A stretch of 13,211 bases of DNA from Tardiphaga sp. (GCA_014377915.1 JACMOT010000482.1:1-13211), one strand, 5' to 3'. Positions 1 through 6,718 are shown, counted from the first letter of the stretch. Notes: generated by a model from the sequence alone, not told the origin. Made by a program: numbers and translations.

Positions 1-370
1 ATCCGGCGCGCTGCTCCTAGAGGCCTCGGGCGACGATCGTTCCGCCGGGAAGAGCACGAAACAAGCCGGAGACTCATCGCGTGCGGAACGCCGGGTGTAA
101 CCGGTGAATCCGGAAGTTGCTGTGCGCATCACTACTTGCCGACTACGGCATTCGCGCACAGGCCATGGGTGCATCGGGCACCCGGCGTTCCGCGCGCCCT
201 CTCATCGAGGGCGGGAATGCAGCACACCCCGGACGCGCCAGCGTCGCGGGAATGAAGTTGTTTGCGCGGAGGGAGCTGGCGGTCTCGCCGCGCACCGATG
301 CGAAAGAATAACGCGTTGCCTTCGACTTGCTGTTGTGACGGCGGAGGGGGTGGGGTAGCGTGATCACCAA
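1..370. other. Gene-free left end of the window
   Basis: I see no supportable gene here apart from the inverted-repeat element at 79-212. A frame is open from position 2 to a TAA at 98-100, which could be the last 32 codons of a gene entering from the left. It has no recognisable motif and its end lies inside the repeat. Short plus-strand frames across 104-358 and 117-311 read through the hairpin arms, are arginine-rich, have no good ribosome binding site, and look non-coding. A G-rich run (GGAGGGGGTGGGG) lies at 343-355. Confidence 0.5.
79..212 (+). repeat. Nested inverted-repeat element, possible structured RNA or dispersed repeat
   Basis: Three nested helices can be read directly. The outer stem pairs 79-97 (GCGTGCGGAACGCCGGGTG) with 179-197: 19 pairs, one of them G.U. 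The middle stem pairs 120-127 with 154-161 (8 bp, CTGTGCGC/GCGCACAG). The inner stem pairs 137-141 with 146-150 (TGCCG/CGGCA) around an ACTA tetraloop. A separate hairpin follows at 196-212 (GCCCTC/GAGGGC, 5-nt loop), and a small one at 232-245 (GACGC/GCGTC). I remember similar intergenic elements from Bradyrhizobiaceae, with an AAGAGCACGAAA lead-in like that at 51-61 and a different but still complementary outer stem; this is memory, not a search. If it is right, the element may extend from roughly 40 to 250. Whether it acts as RNA or only as a mobile-type repeat is unknown. No credible protein lies across it. Confidence 0.55.
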
Positions 371-387
371 GCGGAATATAATTCCGC
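371..387 (+). promoter_or_regulatory. Probable IclR-type operator with embedded -10 box
   Basis: GCGGAATATAATTCCGC has perfect 7-bp arms (GCGGAAT/ATTCCGC) around ATA. The core GGAA-N7-TTCC matches the layout of the E. coli IclR site (TGGAAAT-N-ATTTCCA). A perfect -10 hexamer, TATAAT, lies at 377-382 inside the palindrome; no good -35 is visible at 16-18 bp. The site is 79 bp upstream of the IclR-family gene at 467. Negative autoregulation by covering the -10 is the natural inference, and it would also control the overlapping downstream carboxyltransferase gene. Confidence 0.6.
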
Positions 388-466
388 AACATGGAATGGA
401 ATGGCGGCGCGCAACGGGTGATCGGTTGATCAGTCGCTGGATGCGTTGCCCCAGGGGAAACGCATC

Positions 467-1435
467 ATGGGACGACGCTCCGAACGACTCAGCAAACAGG
501 GCATGCTCGCCAGCGATCTCGCTGGCGATGGCGACGTCATCCAGGTGGTGGCGCGCGCCTTCGAGATTCTCCGCTGCTTCGAGGGGCACGACGCCCGGCT
601 CGGCAATCTCGAAATCTCCAAGCGTTGCGGCCTGCCGCGCTCGACCGTGTCGCGGCTGACGCATACGCTGACCCGGATGGGCCAGTTGGCCTATCTGCCC
701 GGCGATCAGAAATACCGTATCGGACCGAGCGCGGTGGCGATGAGCGCCTCGATGATGCGCGGGCTGCAGGTGCGCAACCTGATCCGGCTGCGGTTGCAGG
801 AAGTCGCCGAACAGATTCCCGGCACCATCGGTTTCACCATCCCCGATCGCTTCCACATGGTCTATCTGGAATATGCCCGCGCCGATCATGCGCTTGGCCT
901 GCATTCCACCACCGGCAGCCGCATCGCGATGGGCAGCACCGCGGCCGGCCATGCCTATACCGCGGCGCTTGACGAGGATGTCGGCAACGCCTTGATCAAC
1001 GATATGTCGCGCGAAATGCCGGAGGAGGCGAAGATCCTGAGCGGCAGGATCGTCCGCAACCGGGAGTCGCTGCGCGAGCACGGCTATGTCATCGCCGGCG
1101 GCATGTTCAGCCCGCACATCACCGGCATCGCGGCGCCGATCTGGTCGCCGCAGTACCAGACCTTCGTGGTCGTCACCATCGGATTGCTGGCGGCGATGTA
1201 TGATGAGCAGCGCCTGCACGACGAGGTCGCGCCGTTGCTGGCCCGTTTGGGCAGCGACGTCAGCGCGATGGTGCAGAATGCCGAGAGCGGCCTGACCAGC
1301 GCGTCGCCGACCGGCGTGCTGTCCGCGGCCAAGCCGCCCAAGACTTTTCCCCCGGAGAACGTGAATGACCTGGAAGCCGGAACTCGACGACCTCTCCCGG
1401 CGCGAAGCATTCGCGCGGGAGATGGGCGGCGCTGA
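467..1435 (+). CDS. IclR-family transcriptional regulator
   Basis: This 322-residue DNA-binding regulator has an N-terminal winged helix-turn-helix at about residues 24-86. The recognition-helix region reads SKRCGLPRSTVSRLTHTL, followed by a wing ending YRIG. A GAF-like effector-binding domain spans about 95-270, with family-typical stretches such as GSTAAGHAY and GYVIAGGMFSPHITGIAAPI. The start chosen is the ATG at 467, because AGGGGAAA at 453-460 sits 6 nt upstream; an upstream TTG at 446 lacks such a site. The family normally ends near residue 270. Here about 50 extra low-complexity residues follow, and the last 23 codons overlap the next gene in another frame (71 bp). A palindrome typical of IclR operators lies at 371-387, so autoregulation and control of the neighbouring carboxyltransferase are likely. 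The effector is unknown; an acyl-CoA or carboxylic acid is an inference from context. Confidence 0.92.
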   Translation: MGRRSERLSKQGMLASDLAGDGDVIQVVARAFEILRCFEGHDARLGNLEISKRCGLPRSTVSRLTHTLTRMGQLAYLPGDQKYRIGPSAVAMSASMMRGLQVRNLIRLRLQEVAEQIPGTIGFTIPDRFHMVYLEYARADHALGLHSTTGSRIAMGSTAAGHAYTAALDEDVGNALINDMSREMPEEAKILSGRIVRNRESLREHGYVIAGGMFSPHITGIAAPIWSPQYQTFVVVTIGLLAAMYDEQRLHDEVAPLLARLGSDVSAMVQNAESGLTSASPTGVLSAAKPPKTFPPENVNDLEAGTRRPLPARSIRAGDGRR

Positions 1436-2921
1436 CAAGGTCAAGCGACAGCATGACCAGGGCCGGCTCACCGTTCGTGAGCGCATCGATAAACTGATCG
1501 ACGCCGGAAGCTTTCACGAAGTCGGCGCGGTGTCCGGCGTTGGCGAGTATGATGCCGACGGCGAACTCACTCATCTGACGCCGGCGAATTGCGTGTTCGG
1601 CCGAGGTCGGATTGAGGGCCGTCCGGTGGTGGTGGTCGGCGACGACTTTACCGTGCGCGGCGGCTCGGCGGACGCGTCGATCTCGGCCAAGCCGCTGATG
1701 GCCGAGGAGATGGCGCATGATTTTCGCCTGCCGATTATCCGGGTGATCGAAGGCTCCGGCGGCGGCGGTTCGGTGAAGACCATCGAGACCAAGGGCGCGG
1801 CCAATCTACCGGGCGGCGTCGGCGGCACGCGGTGGTACTGGTATACGATCGCCAACATGGCGCAGGTGCCGGTGGTCGGGCTCGGCCTCGGTTCGGTGGC
1901 GGGACTCGGCGCCGCGCGGCTGGCGGCTTCGCATTATTCGGTGATGACCAAAAACTCCGCGATGTTCGTCGCCGGGCCGCCGGTGGTGGCGCGGTTCGGC
2001 GCGACGCTGGACAAGAAGGCGCTCGGCGGCAGCGAGATCCAGACCCGCGCCGGCGGCGTCGATCACGCTGTCGAGACCGAAGAAGAGGCATTTGCTTGCG
2101 CGCGCCGCTTCCTGTCGTATCTGCCGTCCTCGGTATACGGCCTGCCGCCAACGACAATCTGCACCGATGATCCCGAGCGCGCCGACGCCCGTCTGCTCAA
2201 CGCGGTGCCGCGCGACCGCAAGCAGGTCTACAAGATGCGGCCGATCATCGACGCGGTGGTTGATCGTGGCTCGTTCTTCGAGATGGCGGCGAATTTCGGT
2301 CGACCGATCATCACGGGCTTCGCGCGGCTCGAGGGCCGAGCCGTGCTGGTGCTGGCCAGCGATCCGTTTCACCATGGCGGCTCATGGACCGCGGATGCCT
2401 GTCAGAAGGTGGTGCGCTTCGTCGACCTCGCCGAAACCTTTCATCTGCCGGTGGTCTATCTGATGGACTGCCCGGGCTTCATGATCGGTCTTGACGCCGA
2501 GAAGGCGGCGACCATCCGTCATGGCGTGCGGGTGATGGCAGCGGTCAACCAGACCACGGTGCCGTGGTGCACCATCATCATCCGTAACGCCTTTGGCGTC
2601 GCCGGCGTGGTGCATCAGCCGGCCAACCGGTTGTCGATGCGCTATGCGTGGCCGTCGGCCTATTGGGGATCGCTGCCGCTGGAAGGCGGCATCGAGGCCG
2701 CCTACCGCGCCGAGATCGAAGCGGCGGAGGATCCGAAGGCCAAGCAACAGGAGATCGAGGATCGTCTCAACAAACTGCGTTCGCCGTTTCGGTGGGCGGA
2801 AAAATTCTGGGTCGAGGAAGTCATCAACCCGATGAAGACGCGCTCGCTGTTGTGCGAATTCGCGCGATTGGCCGAACCATTGCGGATGCCGGGACCGTCA
2901 AGGCTGGCGATGCGGCCGTAG
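1365..2921 (+). CDS. Acyl-CoA carboxylase beta-type carboxyltransferase subunit
   Basis: This 518-residue protein belongs to the biotin-dependent acyl-CoA carboxylase beta family (PccB, MccB, methylmalonyl-CoA carboxyltransferase 12S). Members transfer CO2 from carboxybiotin to an acyl-CoA such as propionyl-CoA. Two crotonase-like halves are visible. The N-terminal half (about 25-260) contains RLTVRERID, MFVAGPPVV (200-208) and the LGGSEIQTRAGGVDHAVETEEEA region (220-242), which is diagnostic for this family. The C-terminal half (about 285-500) contains FHHGGSWTADACQKVVRFVD and LMDCPGFMIG (366-375). It is a divergent member: the usual AGGA at the first oxyanion site reads AGLGA (179-183), and the second region reads NAFGVAGVVH (408-417) instead of a KAYGGA type. 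The start ATG has GGAGAA at 1354-1359. It overlaps the IclR gene by 71 bp, so coupled expression is likely. No biotin carboxylase or biotin carrier gene is in view, so its partner and substrate are open. Family assignment is firm; propionyl-CoA is only a guess. Confidence 0.9.
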   Translation: MTWKPELDDLSRREAFAREMGGADKVKRQHDQGRLTVRERIDKLIDAGSFHEVGAVSGVGEYDADGELTHLTPANCVFGRGRIEGRPVVVVGDDFTVRGGSADASISAKPLMAEEMAHDFRLPIIRVIEGSGGGGSVKTIETKGAANLPGGVGGTRWYWYTIANMAQVPVVGLGLGSVAGLGAARLAASHYSVMTKNSAMFVAGPPVVARFGATLDKKALGGSEIQTRAGGVDHAVETEEEAFACARRFLSYLPSSVYGLPPTTICTDDPERADARLLNAVPRDRKQVYKMRPIIDAVVDRGSFFEMAANFGRPIITGFARLEGRAVLVLASDPFHHGGSWTADACQKVVRFVDLAETFHLPVVYLMDCPGFMIGLDAEKAATIRHGVRVMAAVNQTTVPWCTIIIRNAFGVAGVVHQPANRLSMRYAWPSAYWGSLPLEGGIEAAYRAEIEAAEDPKAKQQEIEDRLNKLRSPFRWAEKFWVEEVINPMKTRSLLCEFARLAEPLRMPGPSRLAMRP

Positions 2922-2935
2922 ACGACGTCCCACCT

Positions 2936-2988
2936 CGTCATTCCGGGTTCGCTCGCGGCTACCGCCGCTCTCGCCCCGGAATGCGACG
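2936..2988. repeat. Palindromic intergenic repeat between convergent genes
   Basis: CGTCATTCCGGG (2936-2947) is complementary to CCCGGAATGCGACG (2975-2988) apart from two extra bases. A central hairpin, GCGGC-TACC-GCCGC, occupies 2955-2968. The element fills almost the whole 68-bp gap between the converging carboxyltransferase and fabF-like genes, so it could form a hairpin in both transcripts and act as a two-way terminator, although no T-run follows on either strand. From memory, the CGTCATTCCGGG type is a common dispersed palindrome in Bradyrhizobium-like genomes. Confidence 0.65.
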
Positions 2989-2989
2989 A

Positions 2990-4252
2990 CTAGATCTTTT
3001 TGAACACCACGCTGGCATTGACGCCGCCAAAACCGAATCCGTTCGACAGTACGTGCTCGATCGTCATCGCGCGCGCATGGCCACGGATGAAATCGAGACC
3101 ATCGCCGGCCGGATCTGGATTTTCCAGATTCAGCGTCGCCGGTGCGATCTGGTCGCGCAGCGCCAGGATCGCGAAGATCGCTTCCAATCCACCCGCGGCG
3201 CCGAGCAGATGGCCCGTCGCGGATTTTGTCGAGCTGATCGCCACGCTGCCCTTGGTGCCGAAGATGGTCTTGATCGCTTCGAGTTCGCCGTGGTCGCCGA
3301 CCGGCGTCGAGGTCGCGTGCGCATTGAGGTGCTGCACGTCGCCGGCCGCGATGCCGGCCTGCGCCAGCGCGATCTGCATCGCGCGCCTGGCGCCGTCGCC
3401 ATCCTCGCGTCCGGCGGTCATGTGGAACGCGTCCGATGTGGTGCCGTAGCCGATCAGTTCCGCGATCGGCCGGGCACCACGCGCCAGCGCGTGTTCGAGT
3501 TCCTCGATCACCAGCACGCCAGCACCTTCGCCCATCACAAAGCCGTCGCGGTCACGGTCGAACGGGCGCGAGGCGCGCTCGGGATGGTCAACGAAATTGC
3601 TGGATAGCGCGCGCGCCGCCGCAAAGCCGCCGAGGCTGACGCGGTCGATGCAGGCTTCCGCGCCGCCGGCAATGGCCACATCGGCCTCACCGGAACGGAT
3701 CAGCCGCGCGGCATCGCCGATCGCCTGCACGCCGGCGGCGCAGGCCGTCACCGGCGCGCCGATCGCGCCTTCAAAGCCGTAGCGGATCGAGATGTGACCG
3801 GCGGCGAGGTTCACAAGAAAGGAGGGCACCGTGAAGGGCGACAACCGGCGAATGCCCTTGGTGTCCGTCGTCCGCACCGCCTCGGCAATCGCCGGAAAGC
3901 CGCCGATGCCGGAGGCGATCACCGTCGCGGTCCGCTGCCGGGCGCGCGCGTCCTCCGGCTTCCAGCCGGACTGCGCGATGGCTTCCTCGGCCGCCATCAG
4001 CGCGAACAGGATGAAGCGACCCATCTTTTTCTGGTCTTTGCGCGGTGCGGCCCTGTCGGGATCAAAGCCGCCCTCGGTATCATCCGAAATGTCGGGCACC
4101 TGGCCACCGACCTTGGCCGCAAGATCGGTGGTCATGGCGTCCGGCAGTCGGCGAATGCCGGATTGTCCAGCCAGCAGCCGCGACCAGTTGGTCTCGACGC
4201 CGCAGCCGAGCGGCGATACCGCTCCCAATCCTGTCACCACAATACGGCGCAT
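2990..4252 (-). CDS. fabF: Beta-ketoacyl-ACP synthase II (FabF-like)
   Basis: This 420-residue thiolase-fold condensing enzyme would catalyse decarboxylative condensation of malonyl-ACP with an acyl-ACP in fatty acid chain elongation. It has the full catalytic set of the KAS I/II family: Cys171 in TACAAGVQAIGDA, His312 in NAHATSTPVGD, Lys343 in SSTKSATGH and His348. It also has the N-terminal RRIVVTGLGAVSPLG and the C-terminal NGFGFGGVNAS glycine loop. The length matches FabF (about 410-420). The ATG at 4252 is preferred: GGA at 4259-4261 is 6 nt upstream, and MRRIVVTG is the standard FabF start; an ATG two codons earlier lies directly against the GGA. The gene sits 44 bp behind the MFS transporter gene and probably shares its transcript. 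It lies far from any acyl-carrier-protein or fab gene in view, so it is probably a specialised paralogue rather than the housekeeping enzyme. Its real substrate is unknown. Confidence 0.9.
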   Translation of the reverse strand: MRRIVVTGLGAVSPLGCGVETNWSRLLAGQSGIRRLPDAMTTDLAAKVGGQVPDISDDTEGGFDPDRAAPRKDQKKMGRFILFALMAAEEAIAQSGWKPEDARARQRTATVIASGIGGFPAIAEAVRTTDTKGIRRLSPFTVPSFLVNLAAGHISIRYGFEGAIGAPVTACAAGVQAIGDAARLIRSGEADVAIAGGAEACIDRVSLGGFAAARALSSNFVDHPERASRPFDRDRDGFVMGEGAGVLVIEELEHALARGARPIAELIGYGTTSDAFHMTAGREDGDGARRAMQIALAQAGIAAGDVQHLNAHATSTPVGDHGELEAIKTIFGTKGSVAISSTKSATGHLLGAAGGLEAIFAILALRDQIAPATLNLENPDPAGDGLDFIRGHARAMTIEHVLSNGFGFGGVNASVVFKKI

Positions 4253-4296
4253 GATCATTCCAGTCTTGAAGTTGAAAGTTCTGCCGGCCACCGCGC

Positions 4297-5577
4297 TCAG
4301 GCGGCGACCTTCCGGTCGCGGGAGATCATCAGCACCATCACCGCAGCGACGATGCACAGTGCGCCGGCGGCGAAGAACGCCGGCAAGTAGCTCAGCAGCA
4401 CGGTGCGCGACAGGCCGGCGCCGAATGCCGCGGTGGCAGCGCCGAGCTGATGGCCGGCAAAGATCCAGCCGAACACCAGACCGGCGCGTTCGGGGCCGAA
4501 CTTCGCGGCGGTCAGGCGCACCGTTGGCGGCACGGTGGCGATCCAGTCGAGGCCGTAGAACATCGCGAACAGCGACAGCCCGTAGAACGAGAAATCGGTG
4601 AACGGCAGCGCCAGCAAGGACAGGCCGCGCAAGCCATAATACCAGAACAGCAGATAGCGGTTGTCATAGCGGTCCGACAGCCAGCCCGAGGCGATGGTGC
4701 CGATGAAATCGAACACGCCCATCGCCGCCAGCAGGCCGGCGGCCTGCATCTGTGGGATACCGAAATCCAGGCACATCGGAATCAGATGCACCTGGACCAG
4801 CCCGTTAGTGCTCGCGCCGCAGATGAAGAAGGTGGCGAACAGGATCCAGAACACGCGGGTCTTCGCGGCGTCGCGCAAGGCGCCCAGCGCAGCTGCCATG
4901 ATAGGCGCGCGGTTCGGCGGCGGAATCACGATCGGTGCGGTGCCACTGTCGCCATAGGGACGCAGGCCGAGATCCGCGGGACGGTCGCGCATCACCAGCA
5001 GGATGCCGAGCGCGGCGACCGCGAGCATCACGCACATCAGCGCCAGCGCCCAGCGCCAGTCGGAATATTCGGTGATGCTGGCCAGAATGGGAAGGAAGAT
5101 CAACTGGCCGGTCGCCGCGCTCGCGGTGAGGATGCCGACCACCAATCCGCGCCTGGCGTTGAACCAGCGGCTGGCGACGGTGGCGCCGAGCACCAGCGCC
5201 GTCATGCCGGTGCCGATCCCGACCGCCACGCCCCACAGCAGCATCAGCTGCCAGACCTGGGTCATGGCCAGCGACAGTAGCAGGCTGGTGGCCACGACCA
5301 GCAGCGCTGTGAGCGTCACGTTACGCAGCCCGTAGCGGTTCATCAGCGCCGCCGCGAACGGTGCCATCAGCCCGAACAGGACGAAGCGGATCGACATCGC
5401 CGAGGAGATCTCGGCGGTGCTCCAGCCGAATTCCTTCTGCAGCGGCACGATGAAGACGCCGGGCGCACCGACCGCGGCGGCGCTGACCAGCGCGGTGACA
5501 AAGGTCACCGCGATCATCGCCCATCCGTAATGGATGTTGCGGCGGGCGAGGGCAGGGGCGAGCCATCCGGAAAGCAT
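4297..5577 (-). CDS. MFS transporter, possibly a carboxylate permease
   Basis: This is a 426-residue inner-membrane major facilitator protein with about 12 hydrophobic segments (near 18-38, 55-77, 85-103, 108-130, 144-165, 175-195, then 243-262, 277-297, 307-325, 331-350, 365-387, 394-417) and a long central loop (196-240). MFS motif A-like loops follow helix 2 (APFAAALMNRYGLRNV) and helix 8 (SGWLSDRYDNR). The start ATG at 5577 has AGGAA at 5583-5587 on the minus strand, giving the N-terminus MLSGWLAP; a much longer frame reaching 6162 runs through the crotonase gene and is not credible. Overall it resembles the monocarboxylate/oxalate-formate porter type, but the substrate cannot be read from sequence. 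It is the first gene of a pair with the FabF-like gene. Its promoter carries the same 18-bp box as the tetR promoter, which ties it to the branched-chain acyl-CoA genes and makes uptake of an organic acid a reasonable guess. Confidence 0.88.
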   Translation of the reverse strand: MLSGWLAPALARRNIHYGWAMIAVTFVTALVSAAAVGAPGVFIVPLQKEFGWSTAEISSAMSIRFVLFGLMAPFAAALMNRYGLRNVTLTALLVVATSLLLSLAMTQVWQLMLLWGVAVGIGTGMTALVLGATVASRWFNARRGLVVGILTASAATGQLIFLPILASITEYSDWRWALALMCVMLAVAALGILLVMRDRPADLGLRPYGDSGTAPIVIPPPNRAPIMAAALGALRDAAKTRVFWILFATFFICGASTNGLVQVHLIPMCLDFGIPQMQAAGLLAAMGVFDFIGTIASGWLSDRYDNRYLLFWYYGLRGLSLLALPFTDFSFYGLSLFAMFYGLDWIATVPPTVRLTAAKFGPERAGLVFGWIFAGHQLGAATAAFGAGLSRTVLLSYLPAFFAAGALCIVAAVMVLMISRDRKVAA

Positions 5578-5643
5578 GGGTATTCCTGTTGTCAACGGAG
5601 CGATATGACGGGTGCATGACGCAACATGCCCCGCTCTTTTGAG

Positions 5644-5680
5644 ATGACGATCATCATATAATTGGCCGTGAAATATGCAA
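5644..5680 (-). promoter_or_regulatory. Promoter and TetR-like operator of the MFS-fabF pair
   Basis: On the minus strand, TTGCAT (5675-5680) and TATGAT (5653-5658) form a -35/-10 pair with a 16-bp spacer, in an AT-rich dip about 70 bp upstream of the transporter start. The stretch 5644-5661 reads TTATATGATGATCGTCAT. It matches at 15 of 18 positions the box overlapping the predicted tetR promoter at 6611-6628. The inner 14 bases have imperfect ATGAT-GATC-GTCAT symmetry, the size expected for a TetR-type operator. Promoter and operator functions are inferred. Confidence 0.5.
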
Positions 5681-5720
5681 CTGCCGTCCTGACAAAAATG
5701 TTCGTCAAATCTGCGCCGGG

Positions 5721-6491
5721 CTACCGCTTGCGGTTGATGAAGTCCTGCATCAGCCGCTGCGGCTCGCCAGTCAGATAGGCCTCGCCGAATACCGCGACGC
5801 TGAGGTTGACGGATTCTTTTAACGGCAGTTCTTCCCATTGCCTCAGCAGGGCTTTCTGCGAGCGCATCGCCTCGGGGCCGCATTCCAGGATCGACGCAAC
5901 GGTGCTTTCGACCGCCGCATCGAGGCCGCCCTCGGGGGCGACAACATCCACTAGTCCCCAGCCCAGCGCGGTCGGCGCGTCGATGGTCGCGGCGGTCATG
6001 ATCAGCCAGCGGGCGCGGCCCCAGCCGATCAGACGTGGCAGCAGGGCGGCGTGGATGACCGAGGGAATTCCGACCCGGACCTCCGGCATGGCGAATTTGG
6101 CGTCGTGCGCGGCGATTCTGAAATCGCAGGCGGCGGCGAATTCCAGCCCGCCGCCAAGGCACCAGCCAGGAATCCGGGCGATCACCGGCGCCGGAAAGGC
6201 GCGGGCGGCTTCACACAGGTCGCGAAGGCCGGTGATGAATTTCTCGGCCGAGGCCTGATCGAGCGTCGCCATCTCCTTGATGTCGGCACCGCCGATCATG
6301 CTCTTCTCGCTCTGTCCGGCGATCACCAGCGCGCGGATCGCGCGTTCGGTGGCCAGCACTTCCAGACCCTCGCGCACACCCTGGATGGCGGCCGAGTTGA
6401 GGATGTTGAGCGGGCCCGCGTTGCAGATCGTCAGCCGCACAACGCCGCGGGGATCACGATCGACGCCGCAAAAAGGATTGAGCATATGCAT
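5721..6491 (-). CDS. Enoyl-CoA hydratase/isomerase (crotonase family)
   Basis: This 256-residue protein would hydrate a 2-enoyl-CoA to a 3-hydroxyacyl-CoA. The oxyanion-hole segment MIGGADIKEM (65-74) and the helix-start motif GWCLGGGLEFAAACDF (109-124) are present. Both glutamates used for catalysis in true hydratases can be placed: Glu117 in GGGLEFA and Glu137 in AMPEVRVGI. The start ATG at 6491 (MHMLNPF) has GGAAC about 6 nt upstream; longer frames up to 6632 run into the control region. It is transcribed away from the TetR gene, with 267 bp between their starts. The valine operon on the other side lacks a methacrylyl-CoA hydratase, and this protein is a good candidate for that step, though its specificity cannot be proved from sequence. 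It could be co-transcribed with the MFS gene downstream, but that gene also has its own predicted promoter in the 143-bp gap. Confidence 0.88.
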   Translation of the reverse strand: MHMLNPFCGVDRDPRGVVRLTICNAGPLNILNSAAIQGVREGLEVLATERAIRALVIAGQSEKSMIGGADIKEMATLDQASAEKFITGLRDLCEAARAFPAPVIARIPGWCLGGGLEFAAACDFRIAAHDAKFAMPEVRVGIPSVIHAALLPRLIGWGRARWLIMTAATIDAPTALGWGLVDVVAPEGGLDAAVESTVASILECGPEAMRSQKALLRQWEELPLKESVNLSVAVFGEAYLTGEPQRLMQDFINRKR

Positions 6492-6588
6492 AGGACGTTC
6501 CGCGGTTGTTGCCGGCGTGGATCGCCGGTCTTGTCGTACCGATTCCCGATTAAAATACTTGTTTGTCAAGGCCAGCGAAGCGGACAGA

Positions 6589-6628
6589 TTGCGAACGGTC
6601 GCCAACTGGGTTATATGACTAACGTCAT
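6589..6628 (+). promoter_or_regulatory. Predicted tetR promoter with overlapping operator
   Basis: TTGCGA (6589-6594) and TTATAT (6611-6616) are spaced by 16 bp on the plus strand and would start a transcript with a leader of about 135 nt before the TetR gene. ATGAC-TAAC-GTCAT (6615-6628) is a perfect 5-bp inverted repeat with a 4-nt centre that begins inside the -10, a typical place for a self-repressing TetR protein to bind. The 18 bases at 6611-6628 recur at 15/18 in front of the MFS gene. A TTGACA on the minus strand at 6564-6569 could be the -35 of the divergent crotonase gene, but I see no good -10 for it. Confidence 0.5.
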
Positions 6629-6697
6629 TCATATGGCCTGCGTGTCCGAAATCGAGCTTTGGAGCGCAGCCAACTATTCATTCCGGCCGGGGCCGAT

Positions 6698-6718
6698 TTG
6701 TGGCATGAGATGCTACAA
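6698..6718 (+). promoter_or_regulatory. Imperfect palindrome in the tetR leader
   Basis: Arms TTGTGGCAT (6698-6706) and ATGCTACAA (6710-6718) flank GAG. Eight of nine positions are complementary and the ninth would be G.U in RNA. It lies 40 bp before the TetR start codon. It may be a second operator or a 9-bp hairpin in the 5' leader; sequence alone cannot separate the two. Confidence 0.35.

Noticed and set aside
104..358. 84-codon plus-strand frame in the left intergenic region
   Set aside because: It runs through the inverted-repeat arms, has arginine-rich low-quality composition and no convincing ribosome binding site.
143..1486. 447-codon open frame on the minus strand across the IclR gene
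   Set aside because: It is antisense to a clear IclR protein, is rich in Arg/His/Gln as expected for a complementary frame of GC-rich coding DNA, and shows no known motif.
2648..3607. 319-codon plus-strand frame crossing the carboxyltransferase end and the fabF-like gene
   Set aside because: It spans two real genes in wrong frames and the palindromic repeat between them, with no domain.
5578..6162. N-terminal extension of the MFS frame through the crotonase gene
   Set aside because: The extension is antisense-frame-like, without membrane segments; a good ribosome binding site and a normal MFS N-terminus occur at 5577.
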